A DNA stretch of 49,224 nucleotides from an uncultured Butyrivibrio sp. (GTDB taxonomy: Bacteria; Bacillota; Clostridia; Lachnospirales; Lachnospiraceae), in the NCBI GenBank assembly GCA_946623755.1, contig CAMORK010000013.1, positions 1 through 49,224 of the forward strand, in the 5' to 3' direction. Positions 43,094 through 49,224 of this stretch are shown here, in pieces; positions within the stretch are counted from its first letter, which is position 1, and each line of letters opens with the position of its first letter. The position numbers and the translations under genes are program-made. Below the pieces are notes generated by a model. That model did not search any database, was not told where the DNA came from, and worked only from the letters and a program-made list of their open reading frames with translations.

Positions 43094-44611
43094 ATGAAGA
43101 AAAGAGATATCAAAAGAATTTTATCTATAGGAATGGTTACAGTTATGTGCGCAGCAGTTACTGCCTGTGGCGAGGCAGGGGCAAGCACAGCCGGCACTAC
43201 AACAACTGTTTCGGAAGATACTGCAGCTCCGACAGAAGAGGTGACGGATGGTCAGTCATCCGACAAAGAAGCACCCGAAGGCGGAGCTCCTGATGGCCAG
43301 GCACCCGATGGCCAGGCTCCGGGTAATCCACCTGAAGGCGGGGCTCCGGATGGTCAGGCACCCGGAAATCCTCCCGGAGGCGGATTCGGCGGCGGAAGCA
43401 GCAGCGCAGATATAGATTACACAGGAGTTGAAGAGATTACTTCAGCAGACACACAAAAAGATAAGACTTACGCCAGCACAACAGCAGATGAAAGTGCACT
43501 TCTCGTCAGCACATCAGATGATGTGACAATTACCAATCCTACAGTCACCAAGACCGGCGACTCCGATGGCGGAGATAACTGCAACTTCTACGGACTTAAT
43601 GCAGCAGTTCTTGTAAAAGACGGTTCTACAACAACCATCACAGGTGGAACTGTGACATCAGATGCTGATGGCGCCAACGGTGTCTTTTCCTACGGCGGAA
43701 ATGGTGGCCAGAACGGTGCTACCGGTGACGGAACAAAAGTTATTATCTCTGATACCAAGATCACTACAACTGGTGACGGATCCGGCGGCATCATGACCAC
43801 CGGCGGCGGAATCACAGAAGCTTACAACCTCACTGTTGAGACCAGCGGAAGATCTTCGGCAGCAATCAGAACAGACAGAGGTGGCGGAACAGTTACAGTC
43901 GACGGCGGATCATATACAACAAACGGCCTTGGATCACCTGCAATATACTCAACAGCAGACATCACCGTGTCCAATGCAACACTTACTTCAAACCTTTCAG
44001 AGGGCGTATGTATTGAGGGTATCAACTCCATCACTCTTAATGACTGTGACATGACTGCAAACAACACTGATACAAACGGAAATGCGACATTCTACGATAC
44101 GATAATGATCTACCAGTCAATGTCAGGTGATGCGGACAGCGGAACATCTACATTTACCATGAACGGAGGAAGTCTTACCAGCAAGAACGGTCATGTATTC
44201 CACGTTACAAACACATCTGCGGTTATCAATTTAAGTGGTGTGAATATCATCAATAAAGATGCGGACAACATCCTTCTCTCAGTCTGCGCAGACGGTTGGA
44301 CGGGCGATACCAACAAGGCTACTTTAAATGCCGATGCTCAGGACCTCGAAGGTACAATCCTTGTGGGAAGTGATTCAGAGCTAACACTAAACCTCACTAA
44401 TGGTTCAAACTTTACAGGAACTGTTGACGGTAACATCACCAATGCCAAGGGCGAAACCGTCTCAACAGAAGTTGGAACAGTTGCCGTATCAATCGATAAA
44501 AATAGCACCTGGACCCTTACGGCAGATACCTACATCACATCTTTTGATGGCGACATTTCGAGCGTAAATACAAACGGATATACTCTTTATGTCAATGGAG
44601 TAGCGAGGTAA
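43094..44611 (+). CDS. predicted beta-helix surface lipoprotein
   Basis: No enzyme family recognised. A signal peptide ends in the lipobox VTAC (C25). Residues 61-95 are a repetitive stalk of GGAPDGQAP and PGNPP units, then a Gly-rich run. The rest (about 110-505) is Thr/Asn/Gly-rich with evenly spaced short strands (TITGGTVTSDADG, VTVDGGSYTTNG, FTMNGGSLTSKNG) that suggest a right-handed parallel beta-helix. That architecture fits an adhesin or a glycan-binding surface protein. No transmembrane anchor or LPXTG. AAGGAG precedes the ATG. Confidence 0.85.
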   Translation: MKKRDIKRILSIGMVTVMCAAVTACGEAGASTAGTTTTVSEDTAAPTEEVTDGQSSDKEAPEGGAPDGQAPDGQAPGNPPEGGAPDGQAPGNPPGGGFGGGSSSADIDYTGVEEITSADTQKDKTYASTTADESALLVSTSDDVTITNPTVTKTGDSDGGDNCNFYGLNAAVLVKDGSTTTITGGTVTSDADGANGVFSYGGNGGQNGATGDGTKVIISDTKITTTGDGSGGIMTTGGGITEAYNLTVETSGRSSAAIRTDRGGGTVTVDGGSYTTNGLGSPAIYSTADITVSNATLTSNLSEGVCIEGINSITLNDCDMTANNTDTNGNATFYDTIMIYQSMSGDADSGTSTFTMNGGSLTSKNGHVFHVTNTSAVINLSGVNIINKDADNILLSVCADGWTGDTNKATLNADAQDLEGTILVGSDSELTLNLTNGSNFTGTVDGNITNAKGETVSTEVGTVAVSIDKNSTWTLTADTYITSFDGDISSVNTNGYTLYVNGVAR

Positions 44612-44690
44612 TAATGTCCAGCAGAGACAAAAAGAAAGACGATGGAGCCAACAGGTACGGTTCTCTTTGATTCATCAAAACTACGATAAT

Positions 44691-44729
44691 GGCCTCAGCC
44701 ACAGCTTTTGTGGCTGGGGCCATTCTTTT
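44691..44729 (+). terminator. strong rho-independent terminator
   Basis: GGCCTCAGCCACA (44691-44703) pairs with TGTGGCTGGGGCC (44709-44721) through 13 bp with one wobble, then a T-rich tract. It ends the beta-helix lipoprotein transcript. Confidence 0.9.
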
Positions 44730-44767
44730 TCCCTAATACATTAGAGAAAAAGAGGGCTCTCGCCGCT

Positions 44768-44795
44768 TTGGTGGGGGCTGCTTTCATGCTATAAT
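44768..44795 (+). promoter_or_regulatory. promoter of zinc-ribbon protein gene
   Basis: TTGGTG (44768-44773), 16 bp, then TGC-extended TATAAT (44790-44795). The start codon follows about 20 bp later, so the leader is very short. Confidence 0.6.
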
Positions 44796-44816
44796 AGTTG
44801 CCAGAGGAGAGAAAAA

Positions 44817-45641
44817 ATGAAGATTAAATGTGATTATTGCGGAAACACATACGAGGATACCCTGCATCAGTGTCCTGACTGTGGAGCTCCCAACCCATCT
44901 CACAAAAATGAAAAGGGACCAAAGACCATTGAGGAGCTTAAGCAGTGGTACAAGGACAGGAATCTCCCTGCGCCTGAAGTTACGCGCTTTTTTATAGGCG
45001 AGGATTACAAAGAGCCCAGAGCTTTTGGTATCTACAAGGATGACAACGGAGATTTTATTGTCTACAAGAATAAGGGTGATGGCTCAAGAGCAGTTCGTTA
45101 TCAGGGTAAAGATGAGGAGTATGCTGTAAATGAGATCTACCAGCGCCTTAAGGATGAGATCGTTCATCAGAAGGCTAATAATAAAGGCGGCGCAGGTACC
45201 CGTTCCATAGGAGGGACATCATCCGGCGGCGGTTCCCGTTCCGGTGTAGGCTTATTTAACGGAATAAAGAGTCTCTTTTACATAGTAGTTGTCATCATAA
45301 TGATAAGTGTCTTTTTCAGCAGCCTTCGTGAGAACAGACACAGAGGCTATTATAAATACGATAATGATGTCTACTACTACATCAGCGATGACTGGTACAT
45401 CTATGATGATGGCTGGCGAGAAGTCAGCAGCACAGCTCCCGGTCCTGCAACGATATCAGAGAACTATGATGAATACTATGTTTCAGACACCTGGAATTCA
45501 TCCATGGGAACAACTGACTGGGATAATTCGTCATACTACGACAGATATCATTCATCGAGCGATGACAACGACTCAGACTACGACTGGGGAAGCGATGACA
45601 GCTGGGATTCCGGCGGAACAGACTGGGATTCTGATTGGTAA
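44817..45641 (+). CDS. zinc-ribbon membrane protein with Asp/Tyr/Ser-rich tail
   Basis: Family not recognised. Residues 5-22 hold a C-x2-C...C-x2-C zinc ribbon (C5, C8, C19, C22). A mixed domain (about 35-118) follows, then a Gly/Ser linker, one membrane segment (about 153-170) and a 100-residue tail very rich in Asp, Tyr, Ser and Trp with DWDS/DDSWDS patterns. With the ribbon inside, the acidic tail would be outside the membrane. AGAGGAG precedes the ATG. The MutS-like gene starts 24 bp downstream with its own AGGAGG, so the two are probably cotranscribed. Confidence 0.8.
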   Translation: MKIKCDYCGNTYEDTLHQCPDCGAPNPSHKNEKGPKTIEELKQWYKDRNLPAPEVTRFFIGEDYKEPRAFGIYKDDNGDFIVYKNKGDGSRAVRYQGKDEEYAVNEIYQRLKDEIVHQKANNKGGAGTRSIGGTSSGGGSRSGVGLFNGIKSLFYIVVVIIMISVFFSSLRENRHRGYYKYDNDVYYYISDDWYIYDDGWREVSSTAPGPATISENYDEYYVSDTWNSSMGTTDWDNSSYYDRYHSSSDDNDSDYDWGSDDSWDSGGTDWDSDW

Positions 45642-45665
45642 AACTTGCATTTAGGGAGGACTGAC

Positions 45666-47363
45666 ATGTCCGAAAAATACAGCCTTATCTTTCCTGATCA
45701 GAAGCTTGAATACAAGAAATTAAGTGATCTCACTGTCCATGACATAGGCATGGACAGTGTTCTTTTGAAGCTCTCCAAGGAAAAGAATGAACAGACCTAT
45801 ATCACAAATGTCATGAAGCTCGTTACCTGCGATGCCCACAATGCGCAGTACAGGAGCGATATATTTGACGACATCTACAGGAACAAGGCCATGAGAGATG
45901 AGCTTTTGGAGCTTTTGGACAGGGTCAATTTCCTGAAAGAGTATGGTAGCTACAAACACGACGGAGATCATGAACCCGGCATCTGGGACCTGGTCCACAG
46001 GCTTGAAGAGATCCGGGATTATATAGACAGTATCGAGGCGATCCAGAAGTGCCTTGATGGTGCGGATCTTCATTCTGAGGGACTTTTGGGACTTAAGAAG
46101 TATGTAAATGATCTCTATGAGGACAACGGATTCGAGGGTCTCAAAAAAGACATTGCAGAGCTGAAGGCAGACACAAACAATCTTAAGAGTGTAACTGTCG
46201 GCATCAACTTAAATGAACGTTTTGAAGCCAGCGGAATAGGCCTTATTTCCGTGAACAGCAGGCCTTTTGCCAAGTCCACCATGGTCAAGCACTTTGTAGA
46301 CAAGGTTTCGGCAAAAGACAATGTTCAGACCTCTACTGACTGGGACGAGAATTACAGATTTGATGAGATTCAGGCAAAGGGCCCTTTGGGCGGAAGAGAT
46401 GAGTTTATCCCTCCTGTTTTCAGCCCGCTTGCCATGATGAGCATGATGAAGGTGTCGGAAGCTGATGATACGACAAAGTCCGTCACCAACTACATGGATA
46501 AGATAACCGACAGGATGCTGAGCCAGACGGTCAAGCACCTTAGAGCTGTTCTCAATAAATACACTATGGTCACCGTGACCGATATAACCGATCTGATGCC
46601 GGAGTTTATCTATTACATCAGGTGGGCAGAATATGTTGAAAGCATGACCGGGAAGGGAGCTGTCTTTTGCAAACCATGTGTCATTGAAGCCGGCAGCAGC
46701 GAAAAATCCATGGATGCGCAGGGAATCTACAACATCAAGCTCCTGACTGAGCATGCCGGAGAAACAGCTGCAGACATAGTTAAGAACAACCTTGATTTTA
46801 CAGACGAGCATACACTCTACATACTGACCGGTGCCAACATGGGCGGCAAGACTACGATAACCCAGACCATCGGACAGCTCTTTTTCATGGCTCAGGGCGG
46901 AATCTATATTCCCGGAACCAAATTTGAATATGTGCCGATTGATGCCATTTATACGCACTTCCCGGCTGATGAGGACAAGACAATGGATCTCGGGCGCCTG
47001 GGCGAAGAGTGCAAGCGATTTAAAGAACTCTATGAACTGGCTACGGGAAAGAGTCTTTTGCTGCTTAATGAGACCTTCTCAACCACATCCTTCGAGGAGG
47101 GGTACTTTATCGCCAAGGACTGCTCGAAGGCAATCCTGAAAAAAGGCATCAGGACGATATACAACACCCACATGCACAAGCTTGCCATCGAGATTGACGA
47201 GCTAAATGACGAAGCCGTCCCCGCCAAAGCTGCATCCCTGGTGGTCAAGGCGGATGAGGGAAGGCGTCTGTATGAGGTAGAGGTCGGACCGCCAAAGGGA
47301 CTTTCTTATGCAAAAGACATTGCAGAAAAATATGGTGTCACTTATGATATGCTATGTGATTAA
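45666..47363 (+). CDS. MutS-family ATPase (non-canonical)
   Basis: A 565-residue protein with a MutS-type core: helical lever and clamp region (about 30-370), then the ATPase. Walker A is TGANMGGKTT (389-397). Walker B is LLLLNETFSTTS, with N468 in place of the usual Asp and E469 kept. The later THMHKLA segment matches the MutS family's conserved TH motif. It lacks the N-terminal mismatch-recognition domain of MutS1 and the Smr nuclease of MutS2. Closer to the MutS-like proteins found widely in Firmicutes, whose role is poorly known. I start at MSEKYS, where GGGAGG precedes the ATG. Confidence 0.85.
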   Translation: MSEKYSLIFPDQKLEYKKLSDLTVHDIGMDSVLLKLSKEKNEQTYITNVMKLVTCDAHNAQYRSDIFDDIYRNKAMRDELLELLDRVNFLKEYGSYKHDGDHEPGIWDLVHRLEEIRDYIDSIEAIQKCLDGADLHSEGLLGLKKYVNDLYEDNGFEGLKKDIAELKADTNNLKSVTVGINLNERFEASGIGLISVNSRPFAKSTMVKHFVDKVSAKDNVQTSTDWDENYRFDEIQAKGPLGGRDEFIPPVFSPLAMMSMMKVSEADDTTKSVTNYMDKITDRMLSQTVKHLRAVLNKYTMVTVTDITDLMPEFIYYIRWAEYVESMTGKGAVFCKPCVIEAGSSEKSMDAQGIYNIKLLTEHAGETAADIVKNNLDFTDEHTLYILTGANMGGKTTITQTIGQLFFMAQGGIYIPGTKFEYVPIDAIYTHFPADEDKTMDLGRLGEECKRFKELYELATGKSLLLLNETFSTTSFEEGYFIAKDCSKAILKKGIRTIYNTHMHKLAIEIDELNDEAVPAKAASLVVKADEGRRLYEVEVGPPKGLSYAKDIAEKYGVTYDMLCD

Positions 47364-47422
47364 ATAGCAGTGGGAGTGATCAACGCTTCTGTCAGTTGTG
47401 ACTATACCTCTTTTGTCCCTTG

Positions 47423-47431
47423 TGCTACAAT
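47423..47431 (+). promoter_or_regulatory. candidate extended -10 promoter
   Basis: TGCTACAAT is a TGN-extended -10 box about 70 bp before the permease start. The -35 region is not consensus. Confidence 0.4.
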
Positions 47432-47501
47432 AGGTAAGAATGTGCCTTTTGCATATATCTTCCTATTAAAAGAAAATTGAGAAAGAGAGGAACTTTTTAA
47501 A

Positions 47502-48770
47502 TTGAAAACACTGGCAATTATTCTGTTTGTAGCAATGTATGTGGGGCTTATCGCATTTCCCAAAAGGCGTGCGATCATAGCGCTGGCCGTTGCTGCAATA
47601 TATATAGTGACGGGGATACTTCCATACAACACTGTGTTTTCCGTGGTGGACTGGAACGTACTGCTTATGATATTCGGTACGCTGTTGCTGGTTGATTATT
47701 TCATCGATTCCAAAATGCCAAACCTTATAGCGGATCATATACTTGATCTGGCACCCAATGTTATGTGGGTTACGATCTTTATGTCGCTGTTTTCCGGTAT
47801 CATTTCAGCATTTATCGATAATGTGGCAACACTTCTGATGGTGGCACCCGTTGGCCTTGCAGTCTGCAAGAAGCTCAAGATAAATCCGGTTCCCATGATC
47901 ATCTCAATCGCAGTTTCATCTAACCTTCAGGGAGCAGCAACACTGGTCGGTGATACAACATCCATCATGCTTGGTGCTTATGCCAAGATGGACTTCAACG
48001 ATTTCTTCTGGATGAACGGCAAACCCGGAATTTTCTTTGCTGTAGAACTTGGTGCGCTGCTTACGATTCCGATCATGATGGTTCTTTTCAGAAAAGACAA
48101 AGAGCCTGTATCCGCAGAGGAGAAGACTGTTGTCACAGATTATGTTCCGACAATCATGATGGTAGCTCACGTAGTTCTTCTTATGGCAGCTTCTTTTATC
48201 AAGAATAAGCCTGAGATCACAAACGGTCTTATCTGCCTTGGCTGTTCAGTTGTTGGTATGGTCTGGGAGTACTTTAAGGACCATGACACCGACCGTATTG
48301 TGAGAGTTATCAAGAACCTTGACTACGATACCGTGCTCCTTCTTACAGGTCTTTTCATGGTAATCGGAGGTGTTACAAATGTCGGACTTGTGGATGATCT
48401 TGCAAACTTTATTGTTACCGCAGGTGGAAACAACCTGTTCCTGCTATTTACAATTGTAGTTTGGGGATCGGTTCTGATATCTGCATTTATTGACAACATT
48501 CCTTACGTTGCTACGATGCTTCCCGTACTTCAGGGAGTTACTGCTTCCCTTGGAATTGCTCCTTACCTTCTTTACTTTGGACTTTTGTGCGGAGCAACCC
48601 TTGGCGGAAATATCACACCTGTTGGTGCAAGCTGCAATATCGCAGGTGTCGGAATGCTCAGAAAGGAAGGACATGAGGTTTCCTTTAAGGATTTTGCAAG
48701 GATAGGAATTCCCTTTACTCTGGCAGCAGTTGTGGGAGCTTATGTTTTCCTTTGGGTTTTCTGGAGATAA
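47502..48770 (+). CDS. ArsB/NhaD-superfamily ion permease
   Basis: A 422-residue membrane protein with about 11 helices. The two internal copies of the ion-transporter signature are plain: SAFIDNVATLLMVAPV and SAFIDNIPYVATMLPV, facing each other in an inverted-repeat fold. The group exports or imports anions or exchanges Na+ for H+. Length fits ArsB/NhaD/CitM members. The start is TTG, with GAGAGG 11 nt upstream. No arsenic genes lie nearby, so arsenite export is not favoured. leuS follows 45 bp downstream. Confidence 0.88.
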   Translation: MKTLAIILFVAMYVGLIAFPKRRAIIALAVAAIYIVTGILPYNTVFSVVDWNVLLMIFGTLLLVDYFIDSKMPNLIADHILDLAPNVMWVTIFMSLFSGIISAFIDNVATLLMVAPVGLAVCKKLKINPVPMIISIAVSSNLQGAATLVGDTTSIMLGAYAKMDFNDFFWMNGKPGIFFAVELGALLTIPIMMVLFRKDKEPVSAEEKTVVTDYVPTIMMVAHVVLLMAASFIKNKPEITNGLICLGCSVVGMVWEYFKDHDTDRIVRVIKNLDYDTVLLLTGLFMVIGGVTNVGLVDDLANFIVTAGGNNLFLLFTIVVWGSVLISAFIDNIPYVATMLPVLQGVTASLGIAPYLLYFGLLCGATLGGNITPVGASCNIAGVGMLRKEGHEVSFKDFARIGIPFTLAAVVGAYVFLWVFWR

Positions 48771-48779
48771 TGGTATAAT
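48752..48779 (+). promoter_or_regulatory. candidate leuS promoter
   Basis: TTGGGT, 16 bp, then TATAAT (48774-48779) directly after the permease stop. The leader before leuS is about 30 nt, too short for a T-box. Confidence 0.5.
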
Positions 48780-48815
48780 CAGTTTTAATATTTTGAATAT
48801 AAGAGGAGTTTAGTT

Positions 48816-49224
48816 ATGGCAGAAGTTTACAACCACCACGCTATTGAGAGTAAGTGGCAGAAATACTGGGAAGAGCATCAGACCTTCAAGACAGATGTCT
48901 GGGATTTCAGTAAGCCCAAGTATTATGCACTTGATATGTTTCCATATCCTTCAGGAGTAGGACTTCACGCAGGTCATCCGGAAGGTTATACAGCTACAGA
49001 TATAATGTCCCGTATGAAGCGCATGCAGGGATATAACGTACTTCATCCCATGGGATACGATTCATTCGGACTTCCTGCTGAGCAGTATGCTGTAACAACA
49101 GGTAATCATCCTGCAGGATTCACAGAGAAGAATATTGAGACTTTTAGTAAGCAGCTCAAAGAGCTCGGCTTTGACTATGACTGGTCCAAGATGATCGCAA
49201 CAAGTGATCCCAAGTTCTACAAGT
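48816..49224 (+). CDS. leuS: leucyl-tRNA synthetase, N-terminal part (cut by window edge)
   Basis: Charges tRNA-Leu. The 136 visible codons begin [18 protein letters not shown] and contain [20 protein letters not shown], the class I HIGH-like motif region of LeuRS, then [19 protein letters not shown] precedes the ATG. The frame is open to the end of the window, so most of the gene lies beyond it. Confidence 0.97.
   Translation, partial: MAEVYNHHAIESKWQKYWEEHQTFKTDVWDFSKPKYYALDMFPYPSGVGLHAGHPEGYTATDIMSRMKRMQGYNVLHPMGYDSFGLPAEQYAVTTGNHPAGFTEKNIETFSKQLKELGFDYDWSKMIATSDPKFYK

Noticed and set aside
46209..46958. 249-codon minus-strand frame
   Set aside because: Lies wholly opposite the MutS-like ATPase and shows no protein-like features.
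45666..47363. Canonical DNA mismatch repair MutS
   Set aside because: Too short, without the mismatch-binding domain, and with an altered Walker B. Called MutS-like only.
47502..48770. Arsenite exporter arsB
   Set aside because: The fold family fits, but no arsR, arsC or other arsenic gene is nearby, and the superfamily covers many anions and Na+/H+ exchange. Kept as a superfamily call.
48771..48815. T-box riboswitch before leuS
   Set aside because: Only 45 bp separate leuS from the preceding gene, too short for a T-box, and no specifier or terminator structure is visible.

Overview
The window reads as chromosomal DNA of a gut or rumen Firmicute of the Lachnospiraceae type (Butyrivibrio or a close relative is my best guess). 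The reasons are the class III fructose-bisphosphatase, strong AGGAGG ribosome binding sites, LplB/YtcP-type sugar permeases, a dense set of plant-glycan enzymes with AraC regulators, and a chemoreceptor. No rRNA, tRNA, phage or transposase gene and no CRISPR array was seen.

Layout. 1-5.9 kb holds housekeeping and chemotaxis genes: endonuclease III, class III fbp, a 70-residue protein carrying two copies of a FliM/FliN-like motif, a Cache-HAMP chemoreceptor and a small unknown protein. 5.9-12.9 kb (minus strand) is a tight five-gene operon for rhamnogalacturonan-I fragments: GH105 unsaturated rhamnogalacturonyl hydrolase, GH112 galactosyl-rhamnose-type phosphorylase, CE12-type acetylesterase, GH28 hydrolase and rhamnose mutarotase. 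13.0-18.1 kb (plus strand) holds its divergent AraC regulator and a YteP/YtcP/YtcQ-type oligosaccharide ABC importer. 18.4-21.7 kb holds a GNAT acetyltransferase, an MFS exporter behind a 13-codon leader peptide and an RBS-sequestering stem, and an iron alcohol dehydrogenase. 21.7-29.4 kb is a glucuronide operon: a divergent AraC regulator, GPH transporter, TM2 protein, beta-glucuronidase, GH3 and HAD hydrolase. 29.4-39 kb holds a MATE pump, a GH115-like enzyme, a third AraC regulator and the rhamnose operon rhaB-rhaA-rhaD-fucO. 39.4-49.2 kb holds a NagZ-like GH3 lipoprotein, an MFS transporter, a beta-helix lipoprotein, a zinc-ribbon membrane protein, a MutS-like ATPase, an ArsB/NhaD-like permease and the start of leuS.

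How it works together (inference from families). Oligosaccharides cut outside the cell enter by the ABC importer. In the cytoplasm they are deacetylated (CE12), stripped of unsaturated uronate (GH105), trimmed (GH28), and galactosyl-rhamnose is phosphorolysed (GH112). Rhamnose is interconverted by RhaM and passes through RhaA, RhaB and RhaD to DHAP and lactaldehyde, which FucO reduces to 1,2-propanediol. The glucuronide operon is a parallel intracellular route. None of the cytoplasmic enzymes has a visible signal peptide.

Most notable non-coding signals: a dispersed REP-like palindrome (AATGGTCCCT...AGGGACCATT) that overlaps stop codons at four loci, forms a tandem array before nth and has a relative inside the GH115 gene; a roughly 180-bp nested inverted repeat inside the ABC operon; a translational attenuator before the MFS exporter; and a perfect operator-like palindrome before the ABC operon.
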